Assembly: GCF_016862395.1 (NCBI RefSeq)
Contig: NZ_BOMW01000077.1
Coordinates: forward strand, 1-41,083
Direction: 5' to 3'
Length of the DNA: 41,083 nucleotides
From: Actinoplanes siamensis
GTDB taxonomy: Bacteria > Actinomycetota > Actinomycetes > Mycobacteriales > Micromonosporaceae
Shown here in pieces: positions 7,748 through 16,800 of this stretch. The translations under genes and the position numbers were made by a program. Within the stretch, counting starts at the first letter, position 1. Each line of letters begins with the position of its first letter. Under the pieces are notes generated by a model that was not told the origin of the DNA, searched no databases, and saw only the letters and a list, made by a program, of their open reading frames with translations.

Positions 7748-7789
7748 TGCGCCCGAAGGGACTCGAACCCCTAACCTTCTGATCCGTAG
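7748..7789 (-). other. 3' half of tRNA-Arg(ACG): attachment-site remnant
   Basis: Read on the minus strand this is C32-U33, anticodon ACG, the 3' anticodon arm (TCAGA), variable loop, T arm with GGTTCGAGTCCC, and acceptor strand CGGGCGC plus discriminator A. The 5' half of the tRNA is absent: the expected TCTGA arm is replaced by unrelated sequence, and the break falls exactly in the anticodon loop. Tyrosine-recombinase elements that integrate into tRNA genes use this part as att core and leave such 3' halves. With this orientation the element side would be at higher coordinates. No integrase gene is visible in the window. Confidence 0.8.
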
Positions 7790-7836
7790 CCGAGGCCGGG
7801 CGTCCGTCGCGGTGCAGATTGTGTATCACCGACGTC

Positions 7837-10026
7837 CTACAGTGCGGAGCCCAACTGGTCGATCGCGGTGCGCGCCCACTCCTGGGCCTCAGCGCTCGTG
7901 GCGGTAGCAAGGCCGGCGCCAATTGGAGCTAGGACGCCTTTGAGTACCTTCATGGCGCGCCGGATTTTGCCCGGATCGGGCTGCTCGGCGGTCACCTCGG
8001 CGACTATCTCGGCGGCGGCTTCCTCAGCGTCGTGACGGTCGTCGTCGGTTAGCTCCACCTTCGCCAGGCCCTCCATGACTAGGGCGACGGCCTGGGCGAG
8101 GGGCTCATATCCGTGAGCTACCTGATCGCCATGGTGTTGCTGGTTGATCTCTCCACTGTTGTTCAGCGCCACCTGCGCGCCGTCGGCGTTGCCGTGGAAG
8201 ATCACCCCGAAGTTGTTGTTGATCGTGGTATTAGGGAACGCGTTGCTGCCAGGCTGCAGTTGCGGATCAGCCTCGATGGGCACGCGGATCGGGTGCTTGT
8301 TGAACTCTTTTTGCATGTCGCGCATCATCCGTGCGATCTCACGCTTGTTGATCGTCACCTTGGCCAAGATCTCCTCGCTTTGATATCTCTCGCCGGGTTG
8401 AGGATACTGGGCGGCCGCCAGCGTCCAACTACCTTGCTCAGCGGCCGCAGGAAAGCCTGCGCGTTCGGTATCTTTCCGCTCGAGCGGTTCCCCATTCGGC
8501 ATGTGCCCCGAAGGTTCTGATGATCCTTCTGATAGCACCTCATCGCCTGAGCAGAACGGTGTCCGCGCGGCTCGCGAAGGCTCGGTCCATTCGAGTTCTT
8601 CGGCGTATGAGCGAAGCTGATGCCACGGTATGACTTGGTGATCACTCTCCGGTACCTGTTGGAGCAGGCGTTGAAGGCGTTGGCCGCTAGTCCCGCGCCT
8701 CGGAGTCCGACCCGTGACGGTCGCGGCTAGTGCCAACGCAGTGCCGCCCCTGCCATTGATGTTGGGAAGAGGGGTGAAGGTTTCATCGACACTCCGGACC
8801 CAGCCGCCGAGTGATCCAGCGGTGTCTCTAGTCAGGTGTACCGTGTCCGGCATATTGGGAAGTAGCTCATGACTATGTTGCGGGTATAGCCGATCACCGA
8901 CGGGAAGCCACGCCACATGCGTCGCGTTGAATGCATAGAGGTATAGCGCGCCGTCGCGTCGGTCCTCGCAGAGTTGCCATGTGTCGTGCCCGGTACGGTT
9001 CGTGGCAGCATCCAGTAGGTGCCGGGTTCTCGGGCTGTTCCGGTGCGAAACTGACGCCCCACGGAGGTAGTCCGCGCACTCCGTAGGCAAACTCTGGATT
9101 GGGACGACGACGGGGTCGCCCCGCATCGGGTCAGAGAACAAGCGTATGACAGCCCGGCCGACTCCGGCCGGAGTGCCAGCTGAGCCCAAGAGCAGGTGCG
9201 CAGCATCGAGAAGGCAGGTACTGGAGTTCTCGTACCCCGCTGAGTGTTCCGGCGGAGCGATCAAGGCAGCGGGCGTCCACGACCGGGCCTCGTCTACATG
9301 GATAATGTCGTTTCGTTCGGCCGCTTCCTGAACGATCACCTGGTGGACTTCCGTCGCCAGATCGGTGAAGCCGCAGCTGGGAAGTCGAACAGCCTCCTGG
9401 GCCGCATAGCGGTAAGTAAGCCAGCAATCGGTTCGATCCACTGGGATAGGACAGATGGCCGGGCGGTCACCTGGCTGCCAGGTGGCGACCACAGAGGCTT
9501 CATTGGTTGCGGCCGGCCAAACCGGCAACTTGATGTTCAAGCATGCCGCTACTTGGTCGGCTGACGCCTCGTGCCGCCGACTTCTCAATCTCGCATCGAA
9601 GGCATCGATGCCCCGTAGCCACTTGACCGGTATCTCGATACCCGGGCTCGCCCACGGCCAGCTCTTCCACCATCCGGGTTCAGGCCCGGCCAGCGCGACG
9701 ACGATGCCGCAGCCCGGTGCGTCGTCCGGCCAGTCCTGTAGATGCGATGGAAGCTGGAACTCTTCAGCGAGCGCCGCGATCACCTGCGGCAAACCGATCG
9801 AAACTGTGGTGTGGTCTGCGGGGTAAACGGGCAGCAACAGGTACACATGGGCCCTATCTGGCCTGCTCATCGGTTCGAACTCCAGAGCCTCGACCGCGAA
9901 CTTCTGCGCGGAAGCCGTATAGCCGAATCTGAGCCTCTTTCGATGTCCGTAGAACTTGTATCGGTAGAGATCGGGTCTAAACACCTCTCCGGGGCTGACG
10001 CCGTCGAATCGCGGTCGCTTCCACAC
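7837..10026 (-). CDS. 729-aa protein of unknown function with NTT-linker and helical tail
   Basis: The first ~560 residues show no family I recognise; they are Trp- and Pro-rich and look globular and soluble. A Ser/Glu/Pro-rich linker follows (about 500-545), then a Lys/Arg-rich helix (VTINKREIARMMRDMQKEF). The tail contains NTTINNNFGVIFHGNADGAQVALNN and a helical region with an Ala/Gly-rich segment (VLKGVLAPIGAGLATATSAEAQEW). This 'Asn-rich beta linker plus helical bundle' resembles the C-terminal part of AbiTii-like and other conflict-associated proteins. The start is uncertain: GTG at 10026 lacks a binding site, while ATG at 9870 has GGAG nine bases upstream. It is divergent from the WXG toxin candidate by 62 bases. 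Composition is less GC-rich than chromosomal neighbours. Confidence 0.7.
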   Translation of the reverse strand: MWKRPRFDGVSPGEVFRPDLYRYKFYGHRKRLRFGYTASAQKFAVEALEFEPMSRPDRAHVYLLLPVYPADHTTVSIGLPQVIAALAEEFQLPSHLQDWPDDAPGCGIVVALAGPEPGWWKSWPWASPGIEIPVKWLRGIDAFDARLRSRRHEASADQVAACLNIKLPVWPAATNEASVVATWQPGDRPAICPIPVDRTDCWLTYRYAAQEAVRLPSCGFTDLATEVHQVIVQEAAERNDIIHVDEARSWTPAALIAPPEHSAGYENSSTCLLDAAHLLLGSAGTPAGVGRAVIRLFSDPMRGDPVVVPIQSLPTECADYLRGASVSHRNSPRTRHLLDAATNRTGHDTWQLCEDRRDGALYLYAFNATHVAWLPVGDRLYPQHSHELLPNMPDTVHLTRDTAGSLGGWVRSVDETFTPLPNINGRGGTALALAATVTGRTPRRGTSGQRLQRLLQQVPESDHQVIPWHQLRSYAEELEWTEPSRAARTPFCSGDEVLSEGSSEPSGHMPNGEPLERKDTERAGFPAAAEQGSWTLAAAQYPQPGERYQSEEILAKVTINKREIARMMRDMQKEFNKHPIRVPIEADPQLQPGSNAFPNTTINNNFGVIFHGNADGAQVALNNSGEINQQHHGDQVAHGYEPLAQAVALVMEGLAKVELTDDDRHDAEEAAAEIVAEVTAEQPDPGKIRRAMKVLKGVLAPIGAGLATATSAEAQEWARTAIDQLGSAL

Positions 10027-10088
10027 ACAGAAGATGTTCCACTACATCAGCGTTTGTCGACGAGTACGCGAGGGCCTGTAACCATCTG

Positions 10089-11279
10089 GTGGCCGTGCCG
10101 ACAAGTCTCGATCTCACCGCTAGTGCCTTCGACGGCACGCTGGGCAGCGTCGGCGGCACCTTGGACCTGCTCGGAACCGTGCTCGACCCGCTCGGCTCAC
10201 TGGTCGCCTGGGGCGTTGGCTGGCTGATGGAACACGTACGTCCACTCCGTGAGGCCCTGGACTGGCTCGCCGGCCAACCCGATGAGATCGCCGCACATGC
10301 TGCGACCTGGCGTAATGTCGCCACGGCCACGACCGCCACCCTTCAGCACTACGCCGACGCCATCCGCGACCAGACGACCGGATGGTCAGGCACCTCCGGC
10401 GACGCCTACCGGCATCACGCGGCGCAACAGCTCGACGCCCTCGGCGGCATCGCCAACGCGACCGAGGGAATCTCGTACGCCGTCGAAGGTGCCGGCCTGC
10501 TCGTCGGCCTGGTCCGCGGCATCGTTCGCGATCTGATAGCCCAGTTCGTGGCCACCCTCGCCGCCCGGCTGCCTCAATGGCTGGCCGAAGAGGGCTTGAC
10601 CCTCGGCTTCGCCACTCCCGTGGTCATCAGCCAGGTAAGCGCCTTGGTCGCCAAATGGGTCAACCGGATCCAAGGCTTCATCCGAGCACTACTGAACAGC
10701 CTGCGCCGGCTAAACGGCAAAATCACCGACCTTAGCCGCATACTGGACGAGCTCAAGAACAAACTTGGCAGGCTCAGCCGCTCCGACCCGACGACAAGCA
10801 CCTCCGACGCGACCGCGTGGATACGCCAGACCGGCGGTGAGTTGCGACGCCCCCGCGGCGACATCGATTTCGAAGAGTATTGGGCTGATCATGCCTACGA
10901 AACTTTCCGGGCCTCCGACGACGAACTTCCCGCCATTGCCGCGACCGCCCAGGAATACGGTTTCAGCCCCGATGACATCACGACCATCAAAAATCACATT
11001 TTCCGCGACGAGCATCTACTCGACCTCTACGGAGATCAAATCGTCGCGCGCTTCGACGCCAACCCGCGCATGGCAGAGGCATGGCAGCGACTGGCCGCCG
11101 GCAACCCTCACCCGGCCGACATCGACTTGCTGCGACACGAACGTTTCGAAGCGCAGTACATGGCCGGAACCGGCGACCCGAGCTACGGACGTGCGCATAC
11201 CGCCACCATCGAGGCCGGATTCACATGGGATCCTGAAGCGGCGGCACGAGATGGGATCGGTTATCAGCGAAATTACTAG
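10089..11279 (+). CDS. WXG100-type polymorphic toxin candidate
   Basis: A 396-residue protein with a WXG-like N-terminal module: helix pair ~60-130 with the turn GWSGTSGDAY at 98-107. Hydrophobic helices at ~130-150 and 170-190 and an amphipathic coiled coil at ~195-230 follow, as in ESX/type VII effectors. The C-terminal ~110 residues (281-390) form a compact domain with conserved-looking His303, His309, the pair His350-Glu351 and His370, suggestive of a metal-dependent or nuclease-type toxin; I cannot name it. GTG at 10089 is the start (a second GTG is at 10095); no strong binding site. Two small genes follow at 30 and 53 bases, the usual place for immunity proteins. Export by a type VII machine is family-based inference; none is in the window. 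Confidence 0.7.
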   Translation: MAVPTSLDLTASAFDGTLGSVGGTLDLLGTVLDPLGSLVAWGVGWLMEHVRPLREALDWLAGQPDEIAAHAATWRNVATATTATLQHYADAIRDQTTGWSGTSGDAYRHHAAQQLDALGGIANATEGISYAVEGAGLLVGLVRGIVRDLIAQFVATLAARLPQWLAEEGLTLGFATPVVISQVSALVAKWVNRIQGFIRALLNSLRRLNGKITDLSRILDELKNKLGRLSRSDPTTSTSDATAWIRQTGGELRRPRGDIDFEEYWADHAYETFRASDDELPAIAATAQEYGFSPDDITTIKNHIFRDEHLLDLYGDQIVARFDANPRMAEAWQRLAAGNPHPADIDLLRHERFEAQYMAGTGDPSYGRAHTATIEAGFTWDPEAAARDGIGYQRNY

Positions 11280-11309
11280 ACGCCAGGTCGGCTTGGGAGG
11301 ACGCCAGCA

Positions 11310-11612
11310 ATGACTGCCTCGATCGGGATCTGGGCGCAGGGGGACCGAACCGGCGAAAGTATCCTTTACCGGTGGGAAGCCGACCAGCAGACCGGTTTCG
11401 TGATCTTCGAAGTGCCGACCCGGAGAATTCGCCCCGCGGACGACAGCGGCCAGCCAATCGGGGATCTACTGTTCGACCCCACCGAAGGTGAGCCGTCCGG
11501 CACGGCGGCTGGCGTGAACCGACGACTTTTCAACCAGGTGGTCGTCGCGATCATGCGCGCATATCGACGCTCCGGAGCTGCGCCTGCAACCGCGCACGCC
11601 TACTACTACTGA
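11310..11612 (+). CDS. candidate immunity protein, 100 aa
   Basis: A small soluble acidic/neutral protein without signal peptide or membrane segment and with no recognised family. The N-terminal half (WAQGDRTGESILYRWEADQQTGFVIFEVPTRRI) looks like a beta-rich fold, followed by a helix (NRRLFNQVVVAIMRAYRRSG). GGGAGGACG lies upstream of the ATG. It follows the WXG toxin gene by 30 bases on the same strand, where cognate immunity genes normally lie, so an immunity role is the best inference. Confidence 0.6.
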   Translation: MTASIGIWAQGDRTGESILYRWEADQQTGFVIFEVPTRRIRPADDSGQPIGDLLFDPTEGEPSGTAAGVNRRLFNQVVVAIMRAYRRSGAAPATAHAYYY

Positions 11613-11665
11613 GGTCAGGACGAAGCGAACGACTTCGAAGCGCCTGAACGGCGCAGGAGTACGCC

Positions 11666-11926
11666 ATGACGAGATTGCGGTTCCACATCAGCGAGGTATT
11701 CGACATACCGGCGCGGGGTGGTTTGATCGCCGTAGGACGGATTCGCGATGGCGAGATCGTTGGCGTCCCGCGCCTCCGTGACGACACCAGTGGAAATCTT
11801 GTCCACGTGCTCGCGATCGATCATCCCACGCCCCGCACTCGACGTACCGGTGAGACCATCCTGGTCGTCGATCGAGCAGACGCCGAATATGTCGAGGTGG
11901 GGCGCATCTGGACCGTCGAAGGCTAG
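11666..11926 (+). CDS. small beta-barrel-like protein downstream of toxin
   Basis: An 86-residue protein with alternating hydrophobic/polar strands (LRFHISEVFDIPARGGLIAVGRI...ETILVVDR...YVEVGRIWTVEG) that recalls small EF-Tu domain II-like or OB-like barrels. CAGGAG lies about six bases before the ATG. It is 53 bases after the candidate immunity gene, in line with it. It could be a second immunity protein or an accessory factor; both are inference from position. A further 45-codon frame at 11940-12077 ends inside the next convergent gene and is not supported as a gene. Confidence 0.55.
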   Translation: MTRLRFHISEVFDIPARGGLIAVGRIRDGEIVGVPRLRDDTSGNLVHVLAIDHPTPRTRRTGETILVVDRADAEYVEVGRIWTVEG

Positions 11927-12052
11927 TCGAGGTCGAGACATGGTCGAGCGAGCCGAGCGGCTTGCGGGGCAGCTCATGGACTGTGGCGATGAGCTTGGTG
12001 GCGCCGGCCCTGCCGCTGACGCCACGTTCCCAACCAGCCTGGACAGGTCTGG

Positions 12053-13651
12053 TCACCGCGCGCTTCTCAGCTGCTGATTCACCTGCTCCAGGTCGAACGT
12101 CGCCGGGTTGAACCGGCTCGCGTCGGTCAGGCCCAGCCACTCCAGCCGGTCCCGGTGTTCCTCATGGGCGGGATCGGCGAGGATCTCGATCAGTTCCTGG
12201 TAACCCCAGATGCCGCCGCAGTCGTCGGGTGGGGCCGCCCGCCGCCCGCCGGTACACAGTGGGTACTCGAGACTGGGATCCGCGGGCGTCACCTTCTCGA
12301 CCAGGATCTCGTGCTCCCAGTTGTCGCCGAAGTCGTAGGTGTACCGGAACTTGTCAGTCACCCCGTGTGCGACCTGTTCCAGGGTCACCGGCCCGTCCGA
12401 ACGATGCCCGAGGTCACGGTCGGCGCGGCCGAACTGGCCGTAGTCCGTGTCGAAGACGTGCAGGTGGCCGCCGTGCCAGCCGAATGCCGCGAGAAGCGCG
12501 TGGTGCAGCCGGTTCAACGTGATGTCGCCGGGCACCAGCAGCCGTCGCCAGATCGGCGGCTTCGCGCCCCGCAGGCTGACCTTGAGCTGGTAGGCCGGGG
12601 CCGGCCCGTTCGACTTCTTCCGTTTGGCCGGCAGCTTCGCCGGCTGCCGCCGGCGCTGGGAAGGCAGGTCGGGGCCGGGAGCGCCGAGCCCGCCGGAGCG
12701 GCCGATCAACGCGGCGAACTGCTGCAACACGTCCAGCGGAATGCGGTTGCCGGCATGCGGGGACGCGACAGCGCCACGCGGCCGGCGCGCCGGCGGCAAG
12801 GTGGCCAGCCGGCTACGGGTGAGCACGGCGAGCGGGGCGTACCCGGGTCCGTCCTCATCCACCAGATCCAGGTCTTCCGGACTCTCGGCCGGCCCGTCCT
12901 CCGCATCGTGGTCGGCGCGGATTTCGAGCGCCTGCTCGGCATACCAGCGGAACTCGGGCGCATTCAGCGTCTTGGTCTTTATGGTCACCCCGTCGCCCCG
13001 GGCATTCTGGTGGATCCCCGCCACCAGGGTCGGTAGTTCGTCTTCCCCGACCAGGTAGATCTCGTCCGCGGCGCCGCAATTCTCGTGATCGACCACGATG
13101 ACGAGCGCGTGTCCACGACCAGCGCGCTGAAAAACGCCGATCAACACCGACATCGTGTCCTCCGCGTCATACATCCGGGTGAACGGCCCGGCGGTCAGCG
13201 GCTGCGCCAGACGGTCCGCCCACGCCGGCGCCGCGACACCGGCACCGACCAGCCGCTCGGCCGCCGCCCGCGCAGCTGCGGCGACCGACCCTGGCTCGTC
13301 GCCGGCCACTGCGCTGATCGCGGCGAGCAGAGTCAGGGCCGCACGAGTGCCACGCGCCTCGACCGCGGGGACCAGCGCATCAGCGAAAGCGGTCAACGAG
13401 GCGTCTCCGTCGGACTGCGCCAACGCCACGAAGAACGCACCGGCCAGCTCCGCGTCCAGCGGATCCTCGGTCTCCGCCAAGGTGGCGGCGTCCTCGATGA
13501 GATCGGCCAGCATCCGACCGGGATCGGCCGTACCGCCGACACAGTCCGGGCAGTCACATGCCTGCTTCTCATCGGCCACGACAGCTAGTTTCCCGCGCCG
13601 CGCGGATTCGGCTGCCGCGCGGTTCCGGGGACGTCGGCTACCAGAACTCAT
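12053..13651 (-). CDS. plasmid pRiA4b ORF-3 family protein
   Basis: The C-terminal ~180 residues match the pRiA4b ORF-3-like domain, with its hallmark order YQLKVSLRGAKPPIWRRLLVPGDITLNRLHHALLAAFGWHGGHLHVF, then a YTYDFGDNWEHEI motif and the CTGGRRAAPPDDCGG segment. The domain occurs on plasmids and next to transposons; its biochemical role is unknown. The N-terminal ~330 residues include a CDCPDC cysteine motif (possibly metal-binding) and a helical Ala-rich region without a recognised family. ATG at 13651 is used; an in-frame ATG five codons upstream is equally possible, as neither has a clear binding site. It is transcribed away from the SNF2 gene across a 160-base divergent gap. Confidence 0.8.
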   Translation of the reverse strand: MSSGSRRPRNRAAAESARRGKLAVVADEKQACDCPDCVGGTADPGRMLADLIEDAATLAETEDPLDAELAGAFFVALAQSDGDASLTAFADALVPAVEARGTRAALTLLAAISAVAGDEPGSVAAAARAAAERLVGAGVAAPAWADRLAQPLTAGPFTRMYDAEDTMSVLIGVFQRAGRGHALVIVVDHENCGAADEIYLVGEDELPTLVAGIHQNARGDGVTIKTKTLNAPEFRWYAEQALEIRADHDAEDGPAESPEDLDLVDEDGPGYAPLAVLTRSRLATLPPARRPRGAVASPHAGNRIPLDVLQQFAALIGRSGGLGAPGPDLPSQRRRQPAKLPAKRKKSNGPAPAYQLKVSLRGAKPPIWRRLLVPGDITLNRLHHALLAAFGWHGGHLHVFDTDYGQFGRADRDLGHRSDGPVTLEQVAHGVTDKFRYTYDFGDNWEHEILVEKVTPADPSLEYPLCTGGRRAAPPDDCGGIWGYQELIEILADPAHEEHRDRLEWLGLTDASRFNPATFDLEQVNQQLRSAR

Positions 13652-13811
13652 CGCACCAGTCTGCACCGCTGACCAGATTCCGCCTCACTCACTCACCGGG
13701 GAAGAAGACGACTCCTCCCGCGAACCCGCGACATCCCCCTTCTCGGGGACATCGTGTGCGCTGCTGATCGTCAACCGTCTAGAGTGGCACCGGCTGCGGC
13801 GAAAGGCGACC

Positions 13812-16800
13812 ATGGCGAAACTGGTCCTCTCCCCGAAGGAAGCGATTCTCCGCGACCTGGTCGGAACCCCCACCTTCCTGCGGGCGCGAGCAGCGGTGAC
13901 CGATGGGCAGATCGAGGTCCAGGTTGTCAGCGGGTCCGGTCAAGCGGTCGGCAAGGTCCGCGACGGCGGCGTCGTGACCGGCGAGATCGTCGCCGATCCG
14001 GTGCCCGCCTTGTCGGGCGTCTGCACCTGCGCCGACGCGGACTGCGCCCACATCGTGGCACTGCTGATCGCCGCCCAGCGGGAGGCCGGGGAAGAAAACG
14101 TCCCGGCCGCCGGGGAGAAAAACGTCCCGGCCGCCGGGGAGAAGAAGTCCCCGGCGCCGGCGCAGCGGCGGCCCGGGACCAGCCGGTGGGAGTCCCAGCT
14201 GTCCGCCTGGGTGCGGGAGGTGGCCGGAACGCCGCCGCCCCCGGAGCCCGCGGAGCCCGGGATCGGTCTGCAGTTCGAGGTGGTCACCGCCTATCTTCCG
14301 CGGAGCCGCGGGACCGGGCAGCGGATCTCGATGCGCCCGGTGCTGCCCGGCCGCAAGGGCTGGGTGCGCACCGGGATCAGCTGGCACTCGATCGGCTACG
14401 CCGGGGGCCGCTCACGGCAACTGGAGCAGTACCGCCGCCTGCTCACCGAGATCCTCGAACTGTCCGGCTCCCGCACGCGCTACTACGGCAGCCCCAGCGC
14501 GAACATCTTCCTCGACGAGTTCGCCAGCCGGCGCGTCTGGGATCTGCTGGCGGAGGCGCAGGAGTCCGGCCTGCCGTTGGTGCAGCCCGGCAAGAACGCC
14601 CGGCCGGTGGTGGTGGCACGCCGCCCGGCCCGGGTGTCGATGCGGGTGGACCGGGTCGACGGTGACCTGTCGGTGCAGGCCGTGGTGCAGGACGACGGCC
14701 TGCCGGTGGACCTGGAGAGCGCCCTCTTCATCGGTGATCCGGCGCACGGCATCGCCTCCTGGGGCGTCCGCGGTGAGGCCGGGCCGGCGGGAGTCCTGCG
14801 GTTGGCTCCGCTGGCCCGGCCGCTTCCGGGCTCGACCCGCAAGGTCCTGACGGCGCCGAGCATCCGGATTCCCGGCCAGCAGGAGCAGCGGTTCTTCGCC
14901 GAGTTCTACCCCGGTCTGGTCCGGCAGGTGGAGGTGGTGCCGGCCGGGCCCGCGGTGAGCCTGCCCGCGGTGGGGGCTCCGGTCCTCACCGTGACGCTGA
15001 CCGCTGAACGCGGGCACCGTCTGCGGTTGCGCTGGGACTGGGTGGTCGAGGTGGGCGGTGGCCGGCACGGCGAGCCGCTCTGGTCGTCGGCGTTGTCGGA
15101 AGAGCAGACCGATGTCGTACAGCGGGTGGCTGATCTTGTTGGGTCTGGCCTGCTCGAAGCGGGCCCGCTCGGGCCCCGGCTCGCCGCCGGATCGGAGCTC
15201 GGCGGCGACGCGATGATCCATTTCTTGAGTACGACCGTGCCCGCCCTGGCCGATCTCGGTGTCCGCGTGATCGAGCCGGAGGACGGCTGGGACCTGCAGG
15301 AGAGCGACGCGGCGCCGGTCATCACGTTCGCCGGTGCCGCACAGGCCGGCGAACCGGACTGGTTCGACCTGTCAGTCCAGGTCCAGGTCGGCGGCGAACA
15401 GGTCGACTTCGAGGCGCTGTTCGTCGCCCTCGCCCGCGGCCAGGAGTTCCTGATCCTGCCCAGTGGTGTCTACTTCGGCCTGGAGCAGCCGGAGTTCCAG
15501 CAGCTGCGCACACTGATCGAGGAGTCGCGTGCGCTCACCGACAGCCCGCCGGGGGTGCTGCGGGTCGGCCGGTTCCAGGCCGGTGTCTGGGACGAGTTGG
15601 GCGAGTTGGGTGAGCTGGCCGGCCAGGCCGCCGACTGGCAGCGTACGGTGGCCGCGCTCAGCGCTGCCGGCGTGCTCCTCGACCAGCCGGTGCCGGCCGA
15701 GGTGCACGCCGAACTGCGTCCCTACCAGCAGGAGGGTTTCCGCTGGCTGGCAGCGTTGCACGACAACGGGCTCGGCGGCATCCTGGCCGACGACATGGGT
15801 CTGGGCAAGACGCTGCAGGCGCTCGCCCTGCTGTGCCATGCCCGTAAACACGGCCGGTTCCTGGTCGTCGCGCCGGCCAGCGTCGTGCACAACTGGGTGG
15901 CCGAGGCGGGTCGCTTCACCCCCGATCTCGAGGTCCGGGCGATCACGTCGACCTCGGCCCGGCGAGGAACCGATCTGGCTGAGGCGATCGGGCAGGCCGA
16001 TGTCGTGGTCACCTCGTACACGCTGTTCCGCCTGGAACATGACGACTACGCGGCGATGGACTGGGCCGGCCTGGTGCTCGACGAGGCGCAGTTCGTGAAG
16101 AACCCGCAGTCACAGGCGTACAAGTGCGCGCGCCGCCTCCCGGCACCCTTCAAGATCGCCATCACCGGCACCCCGATGGAGAACAACCTGACCGAGCTGT
16201 GGGCGCTCTGCTCGATCGCGGCGCCCGGCCTCTTTCCCCGGCTCGACCGGTTCACCGAGTACTACCGCGCCCCGATCGAACGCGAGCGCGACCAGGACCG
16301 GCTGGCCCAGTTGCGCCGCCGGATCCGCCCGCTGGTGCTGCGCCGCCGCAAGAACGAGGTCGCCGCCGAACTGCCGGCCAAGCAGGAACAGGTGGTCGAT
16401 GTCCTCCTCTCGCCCGCGCACCGCAAGGTCTACCAGCAGTACCTGCAGCGGGAGCGGCAGAAGGTGCTCGGCCTGCTCGGCGATCTGGAGAAGAACCGGT
16501 TCGAGATCTTCCGCTCGCTGACGCTGCTCCGGCAGGCCAGTCTGGACCTGGCGCTGGTCGGCGATCAGCACCGCGCGGTCTCCTCGACCAAGCTCGACCT
16601 GCTCGTGGAGCAACTCACCGACATCGTCGCGGAGGGCCACCGCACGCTGGTGTTCAGCCAGTTCACCCGCTTCCTCGGCAGCGCGCGGGAGCGGTTGGAG
16701 CAGGCCGGCATCGTCTGCGCATACCTGGACGGCACCACACGTGATCGCAAGCGGGTGGTCGAGGAGTTCAAGACCGGCGCCGCGCCGGTCTTCCTGATCA

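Noticed and set aside
7748..7789. Complete tRNA-Arg gene
   Set aside because: The D arm, 5' acceptor strand and 5' anticodon arm are missing; only the 3' half is present.
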